Both the position numbers and the translations under genes were made by a program. From Hymenobacter mellowenesis (GTDB taxonomy: Bacteria; Bacteroidota; Bacteroidia; Cytophagales; Hymenobacteraceae): DNA of 64,000 nt. The stretch spans positions 221,530 to 285,529 of the forward strand of contig NZ_JAUQSX010000009.1 of the NCBI RefSeq assembly GCF_030581005.1, in the 5' to 3' direction. This document shows, piece by piece, positions 34,111 through 43,035 of the stretch (the stretch's first letter is position 1; every line of letters starts with the position of its first letter). The notes under the pieces were generated by a model. The model searched no databases and had not been told where the DNA came from. It saw nothing but the letters and a program-made list of their open reading frames with translations.

Positions 34111-35583
34111 ATGGAAGTCCAAACATTAAAGTATCCGGCCATCCGCAACTACGTGGCTGGCCAGGCGGTAGAAAGTGCCTCTGCGTCCACTATGGACGTA
34201 TTTAGCCCCCTTAATGGGCAGTTGATTTCCACCTTGCCGCTCAGCAACGCCGCCGCGCTCGACGCCGCCGTGCAAGCCGCCAAAGCCGCCTTCCCCGCGT
34301 GGTCGGCCACGCCCATCAAGGAGCGGGTGCAGATTTTTTACCGCTACAAAACGCTGCTGGAGCGCGACATGAAAGCCCTCGCCGACCTCGTGCGCGAGGA
34401 AAACGGCAAAACCTACGACGAGGCGCGCGCCGAAGTCGAAAAAGCCATCGAGTTGACCGAATTCGCCTGCTCCATGCCGCAGCTCATCCAAGGCGAATTC
34501 CTCGAAGTGAGCAAGGGCGTGGAGGCCCGCGCCGAGCGCAAGCCGCTGGGCGTGGTGGCCAGCATCGCCCCATTCAACTTCCCCAATATGGTGCCCCACT
34601 GGACCATTCCAAACGCCATTGTGCTGGGCAATACCATGATTCTGAAACCCTCGGAACAGGTGCCACTGAGCGCCGTGCGTATCGCCGAGTTGCTGAAAGA
34701 AGCCGGCCTGCCCGACGGCGTGCTGAACGTGGTGAACGGTGACAAGGAAATCGTAGAAGCCATCTGCGACCACCCCGATATTCAGGCCGTGAGCTTTGTG
34801 GGCTCCACCAAAATTGCCAAAGTGGTATACATCCGCGCCACCAGCAACCTCAAGCGCTGCGTGGCCCTCGGCGGCGCCAAAAACCACCTGATGGTGCTGC
34901 CCGACGCCCACCCCGACATGACGGCCTCGAACGTAGCCGCCAGCATGAGCGGCTGCGCGGGCCAGCGCTGCATGGCCGGCTCCACCATGGTAGGCGTGGG
35001 CGCGGTCGATGGCATCGTGGCCAAAATTGTGGAGGAGGCTAAGAAGATTGTGGCCGGCCAGAACCTCGGCTCCGTCATTAGCAAAGAAGCCAAGGCGCGC
35101 ATCGAGCAGCACATCAGCGAAGCCGAGGCGGCTGGCGCCAAAGTCCTGCTCGACGGCCGCAACGCCGTAGTGCCCGGCCACGAAGACGGCTACTATGTGG
35201 GCGCCACCGTCATCGATTACGTGACGCCCGACATGCGCATAGCCCAAGAGGAAGTCTTCGGCCCTGTCCTCGCTATCATGCGCACCAACACGCTGGACGA
35301 GGCCCTGGCCATCGAAAACGCAAACCCCTACGGCAACGCCGCCGCCGTGTTCACCAGCAGCGGCAGCAGCGCCCGCTACGTAATGGACCACGCCAACGCC
35401 GGCATGATTGGCGTGAACATCGGCGTGCCTGTGCCCCGTGAGCCCTTCTCCTTCGGCGGCTGGAACGACTCGAAATTCGGCGCCTGCGACATCACCGGCA
35501 AAAGTTCCATCGAATTCTGGACACAGCTCAAGAAGACCACAACGAAGTGGAACCCCGAGTCGCGCGTGAACTGGATGAGCTAG
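34111..35583 (+). CDS. mmsA: CoA-acylating methylmalonate/malonate-semialdehyde dehydrogenase
   Basis: Oxidises malonate or methylmalonate semialdehyde with NAD+ and CoA to acetyl-CoA or propionyl-CoA, the last step of beta-alanine and beta-aminoisobutyrate breakdown. The 490-residue product has the aldehyde dehydrogenase NAD-binding part (SIAPFNFPNMVPHWTIPNAI) and catalytic Cys287 in GCAGQRCMA, characteristic of the MmsA subgroup, which lacks the general-base Glu of other ALDHs. Length and start MEVQTLKYP are normal. It opens the pyrimidine cluster and is followed by a large palindrome, then the aminotransferase that makes its substrate. Confidence 0.95.
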   Translation: MEVQTLKYPAIRNYVAGQAVESASASTMDVFSPLNGQLISTLPLSNAAALDAAVQAAKAAFPAWSATPIKERVQIFYRYKTLLERDMKALADLVREENGKTYDEARAEVEKAIELTEFACSMPQLIQGEFLEVSKGVEARAERKPLGVVASIAPFNFPNMVPHWTIPNAIVLGNTMILKPSEQVPLSAVRIAELLKEAGLPDGVLNVVNGDKEIVEAICDHPDIQAVSFVGSTKIAKVVYIRATSNLKRCVALGGAKNHLMVLPDAHPDMTASNVAASMSGCAGQRCMAGSTMVGVGAVDGIVAKIVEEAKKIVAGQNLGSVISKEAKARIEQHISEAEAAGAKVLLDGRNAVVPGHEDGYYVGATVIDYVTPDMRIAQEEVFGPVLAIMRTNTLDEALAIENANPYGNAAAVFTSSGSSARYVMDHANAGMIGVNIGVPVPREPFSFGGWNDSKFGACDITGKSSIEFWTQLKKTTTKWNPESRVNWMS

Positions 35584-35623
35584 AACAGTCAGCAAAAGAA
35601 CGTCAGACCGAAGCACGCTGGCC

Positions 35624-35802
35624 GCAGTTTAGCGCGAAGCGCGTAACTGCTGGCCGATGGTAATCGTGAGTCTGTGACTCACGACGCGAGGGCCACAAGC
35701 GTCACCGGCCTTAACTTGAATCAAGAATTGCCGCTCAGCGGCAGCGAGTTACAAACTCGCTTTACCCATCAGCCAGCAGTTACGCGCTTCGCGCTAAACT
35801 GC
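35624..35802. repeat. Family D long palindrome between mmsA and the aminotransferase
   Basis: Perfect 31-base arms (35624-35654 and 35772-35802) enclose 117 bases that contain three further hairpins: 35665-35683, 35729-35743 and 35744-35760. The whole could fold into a cruciform or multi-armed RNA. It occupies most of the 240-base gap and is not seen elsewhere in the window. Confidence 0.9.
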
Positions 35803-35823
35803 AGTCAGCAACTTATTCGTCAA

Positions 35824-37176
35824 ATGGAAACCACTTTCGCCACCGACAAAGACCAAATCCTGCACGACAACCTCGACCACACGCTCTTCTCGTGGTCGAA
35901 GCAAACGGGCCTGAACCCCATCAACGCCGAGCGCGCCGAAGGCGTGTACGTGTACGACCGCGACGGCAAGCGCTACCTCGACTTCTCGGCCCAGCTCATG
36001 AACGTGAACATCGGCCACGGCGACCAGCGCGTGACCGAAGCCGTGGCCGCTCAGATGCGCGAGCTCAGCTACGTGTATCCCGGCATGATTACCAAGGCCC
36101 GCGGCGACCTCGGCAAGCGCCTGGCCGAAATTACCGCGCCCAACCTCACCAAGGCGTTTTTCACGCTGGGCGGGGCTGAGGCTATTGAAAACGCCATCAA
36201 GCTGGCGCGGGTGTACACCGGCCGCCACAAGATTGTGTCGCTGTACCAGTCGTTTCACGGGGCCAGCTATGGCGCCATGAGCGTTGGCGGCGACCCGCGC
36301 AAGTTTGCCGTCGACAGCCAGGCCATGCCCGGCACGGTACACGTCGAGAACCCCTACTTCTACCGCTGCCCCTGGTACTCCGAAACGCCCGAGCAGTGCG
36401 CTCAACGCGCCGCCGACGCCATGGAGCGCATAATAGGATACGAAAATCCCGGCAGCGTGGCCGCCATCATCATGGAAGGCGAGTCGGGCACGTCGGGCTG
36501 CATCAAATACCCGCCCGGCTACTGGACGCGGGTGCGCGAAATCTGCGACAAGCACGGCATCCTGCTCATTGCCGACGAGGTGATGTCGGGCTTCGGCCGC
36601 ACCGGGAAGTGGTTCGGCTCCGACCACCACAATGTCAAAATCGACATCATGTGCATGGCCAAAGGCATTACCGCCGGCTACCTCCCTTTGGGCGCCGTGA
36701 TGGTGGACGAAAAAATCGCCAAGTCCTTCGACGACAAGCCCCTGCCGCTCGGCCTCACATACTCAGCCCACCCGGTTTCCTGCGCCGCCGCCGTGGCCGT
36801 GCTCGATATTTACGAGTCGGACAACCTGCTCGAAAACACCGTGGAAATGGGCAAGTACATGGACGAGCAAGTGGCCCAGCTCATGCGCCATCACCCCAGC
36901 ATCGGCGACTGGCGCAACACCGGCCTCTTCGGCTGCCTGGAGCTGGTGAAAAACCGCGATACCAAAGAGCCCATGGCCCCCTGGAACGCCACGCCCGCCC
37001 AAATGGACATTATGAACCAAGTGGCCGCCAAAATCCGCGAGTTGGGCATGTACACCTTCGTGCGCTGGAGCTATATCTTCATCTGCCCCCCGCTCACCAT
37101 CACCAAGGACGAGATTGACGAGGGCTTGGCTATTATCAGCGAGGCGATAAGCATTGCGGATAAGTACGTGAATTAA
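35824..37176 (+). CDS. Class III PLP aminotransferase (probable beta-alanine:2-oxo-acid transaminase)
   Basis: Transfers the amino group of beta-alanine or beta-aminoisobutyrate to a keto acid, giving the semialdehyde used by MmsA; the specificity is inferred from the operon. The 450-residue product has the class III hallmarks: DFSAQLMNVNIGHGDQRV, LGGAEAIENAIKLAR, LLIADEVMSGFGRTGKWF and the PLP lysine Lys280 in CMAKGITAGYLPLGAVM. The start at 35824 (METTFATDKDQ) is chosen because the upstream frame reads through the family D palindrome. Followed closely by a small low-GC gene. Confidence 0.92.
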   Translation: METTFATDKDQILHDNLDHTLFSWSKQTGLNPINAERAEGVYVYDRDGKRYLDFSAQLMNVNIGHGDQRVTEAVAAQMRELSYVYPGMITKARGDLGKRLAEITAPNLTKAFFTLGGAEAIENAIKLARVYTGRHKIVSLYQSFHGASYGAMSVGGDPRKFAVDSQAMPGTVHVENPYFYRCPWYSETPEQCAQRAADAMERIIGYENPGSVAAIIMEGESGTSGCIKYPPGYWTRVREICDKHGILLIADEVMSGFGRTGKWFGSDHHNVKIDIMCMAKGITAGYLPLGAVMVDEKIAKSFDDKPLPLGLTYSAHPVSCAAAVAVLDIYESDNLLENTVEMGKYMDEQVAQLMRHHPSIGDWRNTGLFGCLELVKNRDTKEPMAPWNATPAQMDIMNQVAAKIRELGMYTFVRWSYIFICPPLTITKDEIDEGLAIISEAISIADKYVN

Positions 37177-37196
37177 GGCCTTAAAGGATTCTGCAA

Positions 37197-37529
37197 ATGA
37201 AATCCCATGAGAGAATTTCTGAGGAAGGTTTTTTGAGACTGTCACCTGATGAGCAAATGATTGTCCTTATCAGATTAGCGGAGAAGGAAGATGCTGACCT
37301 TGATGACTTCAAACTTTACCAGTCCGCCATTATATCAGGCACTGATAAAGATGTAAAATTTACTGCTTTGAAAAGAATCCATTTATTCAAAAGGCACGCT
37401 GATTTGCTGCCAATGATGAATAGATTGAGGCAGCAAGAGAGCAGCAAGGATTTAGAGCCCTATTTCTCAATAGCGTTGAGCAGATTGGGGGTAATTTCCT
37501 TAAACGAATTTCAAAACATTTTTAAATAG
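37197..37529 (+). CDS. Small hypothetical protein of atypical composition, 110 aa
   Basis: Unrecognised, mostly helical 110-residue protein (MKSHERISEEGFLRLSPDEQ to LGVISLNEFQNIFK) with several helix-turn-helix-like repeats reminiscent of HEAT-type solenoids (MIVLIRLAEKEDADLDDF, FTALKRIHLFKRHADLLPMM). No signal or membrane segment. It is much richer in A and T than the genes on either side and interrupts the pyrimidine cluster between the aminotransferase and the dihydropyrimidinase, 20 bases from each. It resembles the antitoxin- or immunity-like small genes found in some Bacteroidota islands, but that is only an impression. Confidence 0.65.
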   Translation: MKSHERISEEGFLRLSPDEQMIVLIRLAEKEDADLDDFKLYQSAIISGTDKDVKFTALKRIHLFKRHADLLPMMNRLRQQESSKDLEPYFSIALSRLGVISLNEFQNIFK

Positions 37530-37548
37530 GCTAAGCATTCAGCCGTTT

Positions 37549-38922
37549 ATGTCCATCCTTCTTAAAAACGGCCGCGTCGTCACCGCCGACTCGGACGCCG
37601 TCTGCGATATTCTGATTGAAGGCGAAACCATCATGTCTATTGGCCGCAATTTGTCGGCCGAGGGGGCGGAGGTGATTAACTGCACCGGCAAGCTGGTGAT
37701 GCCCGGCGGCATCGACCCGCATGTGCACCTCGAAATGCCCTTTATGGGCACGTTTTCGTCGGATACCTACGAAACCGGCACCCGCGCGGCCCTGCACGGC
37801 GGCACTACCACCGTCATCGATTTCATCCTGCAAAAGCAGGGCAATTCCTTGCGCTCAGCCTTCGAGGAGTGGAGCGGGCGCGCCACTGGCAACGCCGTGG
37901 GCGACTACAGCTTCCACATGGCTGTGACCGATTTCAACCCCGGCACCAAAGAGGAAATAAAGGACATGATTGCCGAAGGCATCACCTCCTTCAAAACCTT
38001 CATGGCCTACAAGGGCGCGCTCATGATTGACGACGCGCAGATGGTGGGCCTGATGCAGGAGGTAAAAAAGCACGGCGGCCTCGTGACGGCCCACGCCACC
38101 AACGGCGATATGATTGATACGCTCATCGCCCAGCACCGGGCGCAGGGCAAGCTCACGCCGCTTTACCACTACCTCTCGCAGCCCGAAGTGACGGAAGCCG
38201 AAGCGTCAGGACGATTTGCCGACATCGCCAACTACACGGGCGTGAATGCCTACATCGTGCACCTCACCTGCGAGGGCGCCCTCAACCAGGTGCGCCGCGC
38301 CACCGAGCGCAACCAGCGCGTGCTGGTCGAAACCTGCATCCAGTATCTGGTGTTGGATGCGTCGCTGTATGAGGACGAGGCCAACGGTGCGAAAGTGGTA
38401 ATGTCGCCGCCGTTGCGCGAGAAAAAGGACCAGGCCACGCTTTGGGCGGGCTTGAATCAGGGTTTGGTGAATGTGGTGGGCACCGACCATTGCCCCTTTA
38501 TGTGGGAGCAGAAGCTGATGGGCAAGGACGACTTCTCCAAGATTCCGAACGGCCACCCGGCCATTGAGCACCGCATGGAACTGCTGTTTTCGGAAGGTGT
38601 GAACAAAGGCAAAATCACTCCGCAGAAATTCGTGGAAGTGACTTCGACTAATGCGGCGAGAATCTTCGGTATGTTTCCGCGCAAAGGCACTATTAGTATT
38701 GGCGCTGATGCGGATTTGGTGATATTTGACCCGAATAAAAAACACACGATTTCGGCTAATACGCACCACATGAATTGTGACTACTCGGCCTACGAGGGCT
38801 GGGAGCTGACTGGTAAAATTGAAACCGTTTTGCTACGCGGCCAAGTAGCGGTAGACGCTGGTGAACCGAAAGTTTCGAAAGGCTATGGGCAGTTCATCAA
38901 GCGCGGCAAGACGAATATTTAG
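37549..38922 (+). CDS. hydA: Dihydropyrimidinase / D-hydantoinase
   Basis: Hydrolyses dihydrouracil or dihydrothymine to N-carbamoyl-beta-alanine or its methyl homologue. The 457-residue amidohydrolase has the metal ligands in DPHVHLEM (HxH), the carbamylated Lys motif SFKTFMAYKG, later His residues in TAHATNGD and VHLTCEGA, and the Asp of VGTDHCPF. All binuclear zinc ligands expected for an active enzyme are present. The start MSILLKNGRVVTADSD is the family norm. Second step of the pathway encoded here. Confidence 0.95.
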   Translation: MSILLKNGRVVTADSDAVCDILIEGETIMSIGRNLSAEGAEVINCTGKLVMPGGIDPHVHLEMPFMGTFSSDTYETGTRAALHGGTTTVIDFILQKQGNSLRSAFEEWSGRATGNAVGDYSFHMAVTDFNPGTKEEIKDMIAEGITSFKTFMAYKGALMIDDAQMVGLMQEVKKHGGLVTAHATNGDMIDTLIAQHRAQGKLTPLYHYLSQPEVTEAEASGRFADIANYTGVNAYIVHLTCEGALNQVRRATERNQRVLVETCIQYLVLDASLYEDEANGAKVVMSPPLREKKDQATLWAGLNQGLVNVVGTDHCPFMWEQKLMGKDDFSKIPNGHPAIEHRMELLFSEGVNKGKITPQKFVEVTSTNAARIFGMFPRKGTISIGADADLVIFDPNKKHTISANTHHMNCDYSAYEGWELTGKIETVLLRGQVAVDAGEPKVSKGYGQFIKRGKTNI

Positions 38923-38937
38923 AACGAAGAAGCCAGC

Positions 38938-39049
38938 CCGTCATTCCGAGTGAAGTCGGGGAATCTCGCGTGTGGTAGTAATTCAATCGTAGCAACGTCA
39001 ATGATTAGCGAGAGCACGCGAGATTCCTCAGCTTCGCTTGTAATGTTCT
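38938..39049. repeat. Decayed family B-like palindrome
   Basis: CGTCATTCCGAGTGAAGTCG and GAATCTCGCGTG at the left are mirrored at the right by CACGCGAGATTCC and CTTCGCTTGTAATG, with several mismatches. The layout is that of family B but with the ATTCCGAG/GAATCTC version of the core, so it is a diverged relative. It separates the dihydropyrimidinase and amidase genes. Confidence 0.75.
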
Positions 39050-39095
39050 AAACCGGAAATCAACGCACAAAAACCAACCCCACCTAACAACCCCA

Positions 39096-39962
39096 ATGCC
39101 CAGAATTATCAAATCCGGCCTCATCCAGATGAGCTTGCCGATGACCGAAGGCGAAGGCACCATCCAGGAAATCATGGCTGCCATGGAAGCCAAGCACATT
39201 CCGCTCATTGAAGAAGCCGGCCGCCAGGGCGTGCAGATTCTTTGTTTGCAGGAAATCTTTAACACTCCGTATTTCTGCCCCGGCCAGGACAAAGCCTGGT
39301 ACGCCTCGGCCGAATCGGTACCCGGCCCGACCACGGACCGCATGGCCGAATACGCCAAGAAATACAACATGGTGATGATTGTGCCCGTGTACGAGCGCGA
39401 GTCGGCCGGTTTCCTCTACAACACCGCCGCCGTGATTGATGCCGACGGCACCTACCTCGGCAAGTACCGCAAAAACCACATCCCGCACACCACCGGCTTC
39501 TGGGAGAAGTTCTTCTTCAAGCCTGGCAACATGGGCTACCCGGTGTTCCAGACCAAGTATGCCAAAGTGGGCGTCTACATCTGCTACGACCGGCACTTCC
39601 CCGACGGCGCCCGCATCCTGGGCTTGAACGGCGCCGAAATCGTGTACAACCCCTCGGCCACGGTGGCCGGCCTCTCGCAGTACCTCTGGAAGCTGGAGCA
39701 GCCCGCGCACGCCGCCGCCAACGGCTATTTTATGGGCTGCATCAACCGCGTGGGGGAAGAAAAACCTTGGAACTTGGGCCGCTTCTACGGCACCAGCTAT
39801 TTCGTGGACCCGCGCGGCCAAATCATTGCGCAGGCCGATGAGTACAAAGACGAATTGCTGATTGCTGAATTCGACCTCGATATGATTGAGGAGGTACGCA
39901 ATACCTGGCAATTCTTCCGCGACCGCCGCCCCGAAACCTACGAGAAACTGGTGGAATTGTAG
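39096..39962 (+). CDS. Nitrilase-family N-carbamoyl-beta-alanine amidohydrolase (beta-ureidopropionase)
   Basis: Third step of reductive pyrimidine breakdown: releases beta-alanine, CO2 and ammonia from N-carbamoyl-beta-alanine. The 288-residue protein shows the nitrilase triad: Glu in LCLQEIF, Lys in KYRKNHIPH and Cys in VGVYICYDRHFPDGAR. The long C-terminal stretch NRVGEEKPWNLGRFYGTSYF is typical of the ureidopropionase/N-carbamoylputrescine amidase branch. The latter activity is the main alternative; the surrounding pyrimidine genes favour ureidopropionase. Confidence 0.92.
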   Translation: MPRIIKSGLIQMSLPMTEGEGTIQEIMAAMEAKHIPLIEEAGRQGVQILCLQEIFNTPYFCPGQDKAWYASAESVPGPTTDRMAEYAKKYNMVMIVPVYERESAGFLYNTAAVIDADGTYLGKYRKNHIPHTTGFWEKFFFKPGNMGYPVFQTKYAKVGVYICYDRHFPDGARILGLNGAEIVYNPSATVAGLSQYLWKLEQPAHAAANGYFMGCINRVGEEKPWNLGRFYGTSYFVDPRGQIIAQADEYKDELLIAEFDLDMIEEVRNTWQFFRDRRPETYEKLVEL

Positions 39963-39980
39963 GCACTTGGCTGACATTTG

Positions 39981-40084
39981 AACGGCCATGCTGAGCGCAG
40001 TCGAAGCATCTCTACCGCTTCGTTGCAATTCGTGAGAATTACTTGCGCGGTAGGGATGCTTCGACTGCGCTCAGCATGGCCGTT
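39981..40084. repeat. Family B palindrome between amidase and preT
   Basis: 38-base arms (39981-40018 and 40047-40084) with core GGCCATGCTGAGCGCAGTCG and complement, differing at one place (TCTCT versus TCCCT). It lies 19 bases after the amidase stop. Confidence 0.93.
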
Positions 40085-40121
40085 TCTTATCTCCTTAACA
40101 TTCGAATTAATCCGCCCGTTC

Positions 40122-41447
40122 ATGGCTGAATTTTCTACACCAACCACCGAGCAGCAATTTGCGGAAAATTTCGCGCAATTGAAGCCGGTGATGAACCGCA
40201 CCGAGGCGCTTTATGAAAGCTCCCGCTGCCTCTTTTGCTTCGATGCGCCGTGTATAAAAGCGTGCCCGTCGGGGATTGATATTCCACAGTTTATTCGCCA
40301 GATAAACTCGGGCAACGACACCGGTGCGGCGCGTACCATTTACGAGGCTAATTACTTTGGTAATGCCTGTGGCAAGGTGTGCCCGACGGAAGTGCTGTGC
40401 GAAGGGGCCTGCGTGTATAACCTGCAAGAGGTGAAGCCGATTGAGATTGGTCGCCTGCAAAGCTTTGCCACCACGAAAGTGATTAAGAGCGGCGAAAAGC
40501 TGTTTGGCCCCGGCGCGGATAATGGGAAGAAAGTGGCCGTAATTGGCGCTGGTCCTGCCGGTATATCGGCGGCTTGCGAGCTGCGTTCGCTAGGGTATGG
40601 TGTTGATATATATGAGGCTAAAGCCCAACCTTCGGGTCTGACGGTTTACGGCGTCGCGCCCTACAAAATTACCAACGAAGAGACGCTGGCTGAAATGGCG
40701 TATTTACAGGCGCAATTTGGCTACAATGTGCATTTTAATTCGGCTATTTCTTCGCGAGAGGAATTAGAAAAGCTGGAGGACAAATACGACGCTATTTTCC
40801 TCGGGATTGGCTTGGGAAAAACCAATGAATTGGGCTTGCCGGGTGAGGATAAAATCAATTGCACCGGCGCTGTTGAATTTATTGCCGAATTGCGCCAGCA
40901 TCACCACGAAGTAGCGGTGGGCCGCAAGGTAATTGTGCTTGGCGGCGGCAACACGGCCATGGATGCGGCTTCCGAGTCGTCGCGTCTTGGTGCTGAAAAT
41001 GTGATTCTGGCTTACCGCCGGGCCAAGGAGGAAATGGGCGCTTACGAGTTTGAGTACGACCTGGCCAAAGGGGTAGGGGTGAAGGGCTTGTTCAATGTAG
41101 CACCGGTGGAAATTACCGGCAACGGGTACGTGACGGGCGTGAAATTTATTCGTACCGAAACCAAGGACGGCAAGGTGTCGGAAATTGCCGGCTCCGAGTT
41201 TGTGGAACCGTGCGATATGGTGATTAAAGCTACTGGCCAGGCCAAGCAGACGGAATTCCTGGGGTTAATTCCCGGGCTGAAATTGGATGGCAAAGGGCGT
41301 ATCATCGCCAATGCCCATACCGGGCAGACGTCGAACCCGAAATATTTCGCCTCCGGCGATGCCTGGAATGGCGGCGCGGAAGTGGTGAACGCCGCAGCCG
41401 AAGCAAAGCTTACGGCCCGCGGTATTCACGCTTATTTGAGCAAGTAA
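40122..41447 (+). CDS. preT: NAD-dependent dihydropyrimidine dehydrogenase, PreT-type subunit
   Basis: FAD/Fe-S subunit that passes electrons between NAD(H) and PreA. The 441-residue protein has an N-terminal cysteine-rich domain (SRCLFCFDAPCIKACPSGID, NACGKVCPTEVLCEGACVY) as in GltD and the DPD N-terminus, an FAD-binding motif VAVIGAGPAGISAACELR and an NAD-binding motif IVLGGGNTAMDAA. The start at 40122 (MAEFSTPTTEQQF) is preferred: upstream in-frame residues are translated family B repeat. With PreA it reduces uracil and thymine to the dihydro forms, the first pathway step. Confidence 0.94.
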   Translation: MAEFSTPTTEQQFAENFAQLKPVMNRTEALYESSRCLFCFDAPCIKACPSGIDIPQFIRQINSGNDTGAARTIYEANYFGNACGKVCPTEVLCEGACVYNLQEVKPIEIGRLQSFATTKVIKSGEKLFGPGADNGKKVAVIGAGPAGISAACELRSLGYGVDIYEAKAQPSGLTVYGVAPYKITNEETLAEMAYLQAQFGYNVHFNSAISSREELEKLEDKYDAIFLGIGLGKTNELGLPGEDKINCTGAVEFIAELRQHHHEVAVGRKVIVLGGGNTAMDAASESSRLGAENVILAYRRAKEEMGAYEFEYDLAKGVGVKGLFNVAPVEITGNGYVTGVKFIRTETKDGKVSEIAGSEFVEPCDMVIKATGQAKQTEFLGLIPGLKLDGKGRIIANAHTGQTSNPKYFASGDAWNGGAEVVNAAAEAKLTARGIHAYLSK

Positions 41448-41450
41448 AAC

Positions 41451-41536
41451 TGTAGCGTGGACTCTGCGAGTCCGCGCGTGAACGGTCAAACCCAAACTTC
41501 ACCTACAATACGCGGACTCGCAGAGTCCACGCTACA
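41451..41536. repeat. Family A double-hairpin repeat filling the preT-preA gap
   Basis: Perfect 26-base arms (41451-41476 and 41511-41536) with the TGTAGCGTGGACTCTGCGAG core. The right arm ends two bases before the preA ATG at 41539, leaving no room for a separate ribosome-binding site. Confidence 0.95.
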
Positions 41537-41538
41537 AT

Positions 41539-42927
41539 ATGCCCGACCTCTCCATAAACTTTGCCGGCATTAAATCGCCGAACCCGTTCTGGCTGGCTTC
41601 GGCCCCGCCCACCAATTCCGGCTACCAGGTGATGAAAGCCTTCGACGCCGGCTGGGGCGGCGCGGTGTGGAAAACGCTAGGCGTACCCGTCGTGAACGTG
41701 TCGAGCCGCTACGGCGGCGTGAATTATCGTGACAAACGACTGGTGGGTTTCAACAACATCGAGCTGATTTCGGACCGGCCGCTCTCGCACAACCTACGCG
41801 AGATTGAGGAAGTGAAAAAACGCTTTCCCAACCACGCCGTCATCGCCTCGCTCATGGTGCAAAGCCGGCAGGAGTGGCACGACATCGTGCGCGCCTCGCA
41901 GGACGCCGGGGTCGACGGCTTCGAGCTGAATTTCGGCTGTCCGCACGGCATGTGCGAGCGGGGCATGGGCTCGGCTGTGGGGCAGGAGCCCAAAGTGTTG
42001 CAAATGATAGTGGAATGGGTGATGGAAGTGGCCCAGAAGCCCGTCATCGTGAAGCTCACGCCCAACATTTCTGACATCACGGAGCCGGCCCTGGCGGCGC
42101 GGCGCGGCGGGGCCGATGCCATCTCGCTCATCAACACGATTCAGAGCATCGTGGGGGTTGATTTGGATAAGTTCGCGCCATATCCAATTGTGGACGGCAA
42201 GGGCACCAACGGCGGCTACTGCGGCCCGGCTGTGAAGCCCATTGCCCTGAACATGGTGAAAAACTGCGCCCAGCATCCCGACATCAAGCTGCCCATTTCG
42301 GGCATCGGCGGCATCGAGAACTGGCGCGATGCGGTGGAACATATCCTGTTGGGCGCCAGCTCGGTGCAGGTGTGCACGGCGGCCATGCACTTCGGCTTCG
42401 GCATCATTAGGGAAATGACGTCGGGCCTGGAACAGTACATGATGGAGAAGGGCTTTAATACCATCTACGACATGGTGGGCAAGGCCTTGCCCAACGTGCT
42501 GCACTGGGAGGACCTGAACATGAAGTATAAGGTGACGGCCAACATCAACGAGGACAAGTGCATTGGCTGCCAGCTGTGCTACACGGCTTGCGAAGACGGT
42601 GCTCACCAAGCCATTAAGCTGAACGCCGGCACGCGGGTGCCCGAAATCATCGAGGAAAACTGCGTGGGCTGCAACCTGTGCTCGCTCGTCTGCCCCGTCG
42701 AGCAGTGCATCACGATGGAGCAAACGGATTCCGGCACTGAGCACCTCACGTGGAAGGAACGCACCGAAGCTGGCACCGCGCCCACCGAGTTTGAGGACGA
42801 AAAGGCCGGCGGCCGCCACCACTGGGTGCCCGAGCCCAGTGCCGCCCTCGGAAAGGAGCGCCACAAAACGCTGCCCGGCAAAGCGCGGATTATCAACGGC
42901 GAAACAACGGTACCGGCCGAGGCTTAG
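41539..42927 (+). CDS. preA: NAD-dependent dihydropyrimidine dehydrogenase, PreA-type subunit
   Basis: Catalytic FMN subunit of 462 residues. The N-terminal 330 residues form a dihydroorotate dehydrogenase-like TIM barrel (WLASAPPTNSGYQVMKAFDA, FELNFGCPHGMCERGMGSA with the catalytic Cys region, PVIVKLTPNISDI). The C-terminus carries two 4Fe-4S motifs: CIGCQLCYTACEDGAHQ and CVGCNLCSLVCPVEQC. Together with PreT it forms the bacterial equivalent of mammalian DPD. The C-terminal 60 residues after the Fe-S domain are an extension rich in Glu and Ala. Last gene of the pathway cluster. Confidence 0.95.
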   Translation: MPDLSINFAGIKSPNPFWLASAPPTNSGYQVMKAFDAGWGGAVWKTLGVPVVNVSSRYGGVNYRDKRLVGFNNIELISDRPLSHNLREIEEVKKRFPNHAVIASLMVQSRQEWHDIVRASQDAGVDGFELNFGCPHGMCERGMGSAVGQEPKVLQMIVEWVMEVAQKPVIVKLTPNISDITEPALAARRGGADAISLINTIQSIVGVDLDKFAPYPIVDGKGTNGGYCGPAVKPIALNMVKNCAQHPDIKLPISGIGGIENWRDAVEHILLGASSVQVCTAAMHFGFGIIREMTSGLEQYMMEKGFNTIYDMVGKALPNVLHWEDLNMKYKVTANINEDKCIGCQLCYTACEDGAHQAIKLNAGTRVPEIIEENCVGCNLCSLVCPVEQCITMEQTDSGTEHLTWKERTEAGTAPTEFEDEKAGGRHHWVPEPSAALGKERHKTLPGKARIINGETTVPAEA

Positions 42928-43035
42928 AAAGATATTAGGGGAGGCGGCCGGCACTAATCCTGGTCCACAATTTGTTGATTGACGTATAAGTTACATCACC
43001 TCTAAATCGACGCGCTTCGGCCGCCTTCCCATATC

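Noticed and set aside
34126..35616. Minus-strand open frame of about 500 codons opposite mmsA
   Set aside because: Its product has no domain pattern and is His/Gly/Val-rich, an effect of codon bias on the true gene's other strand.
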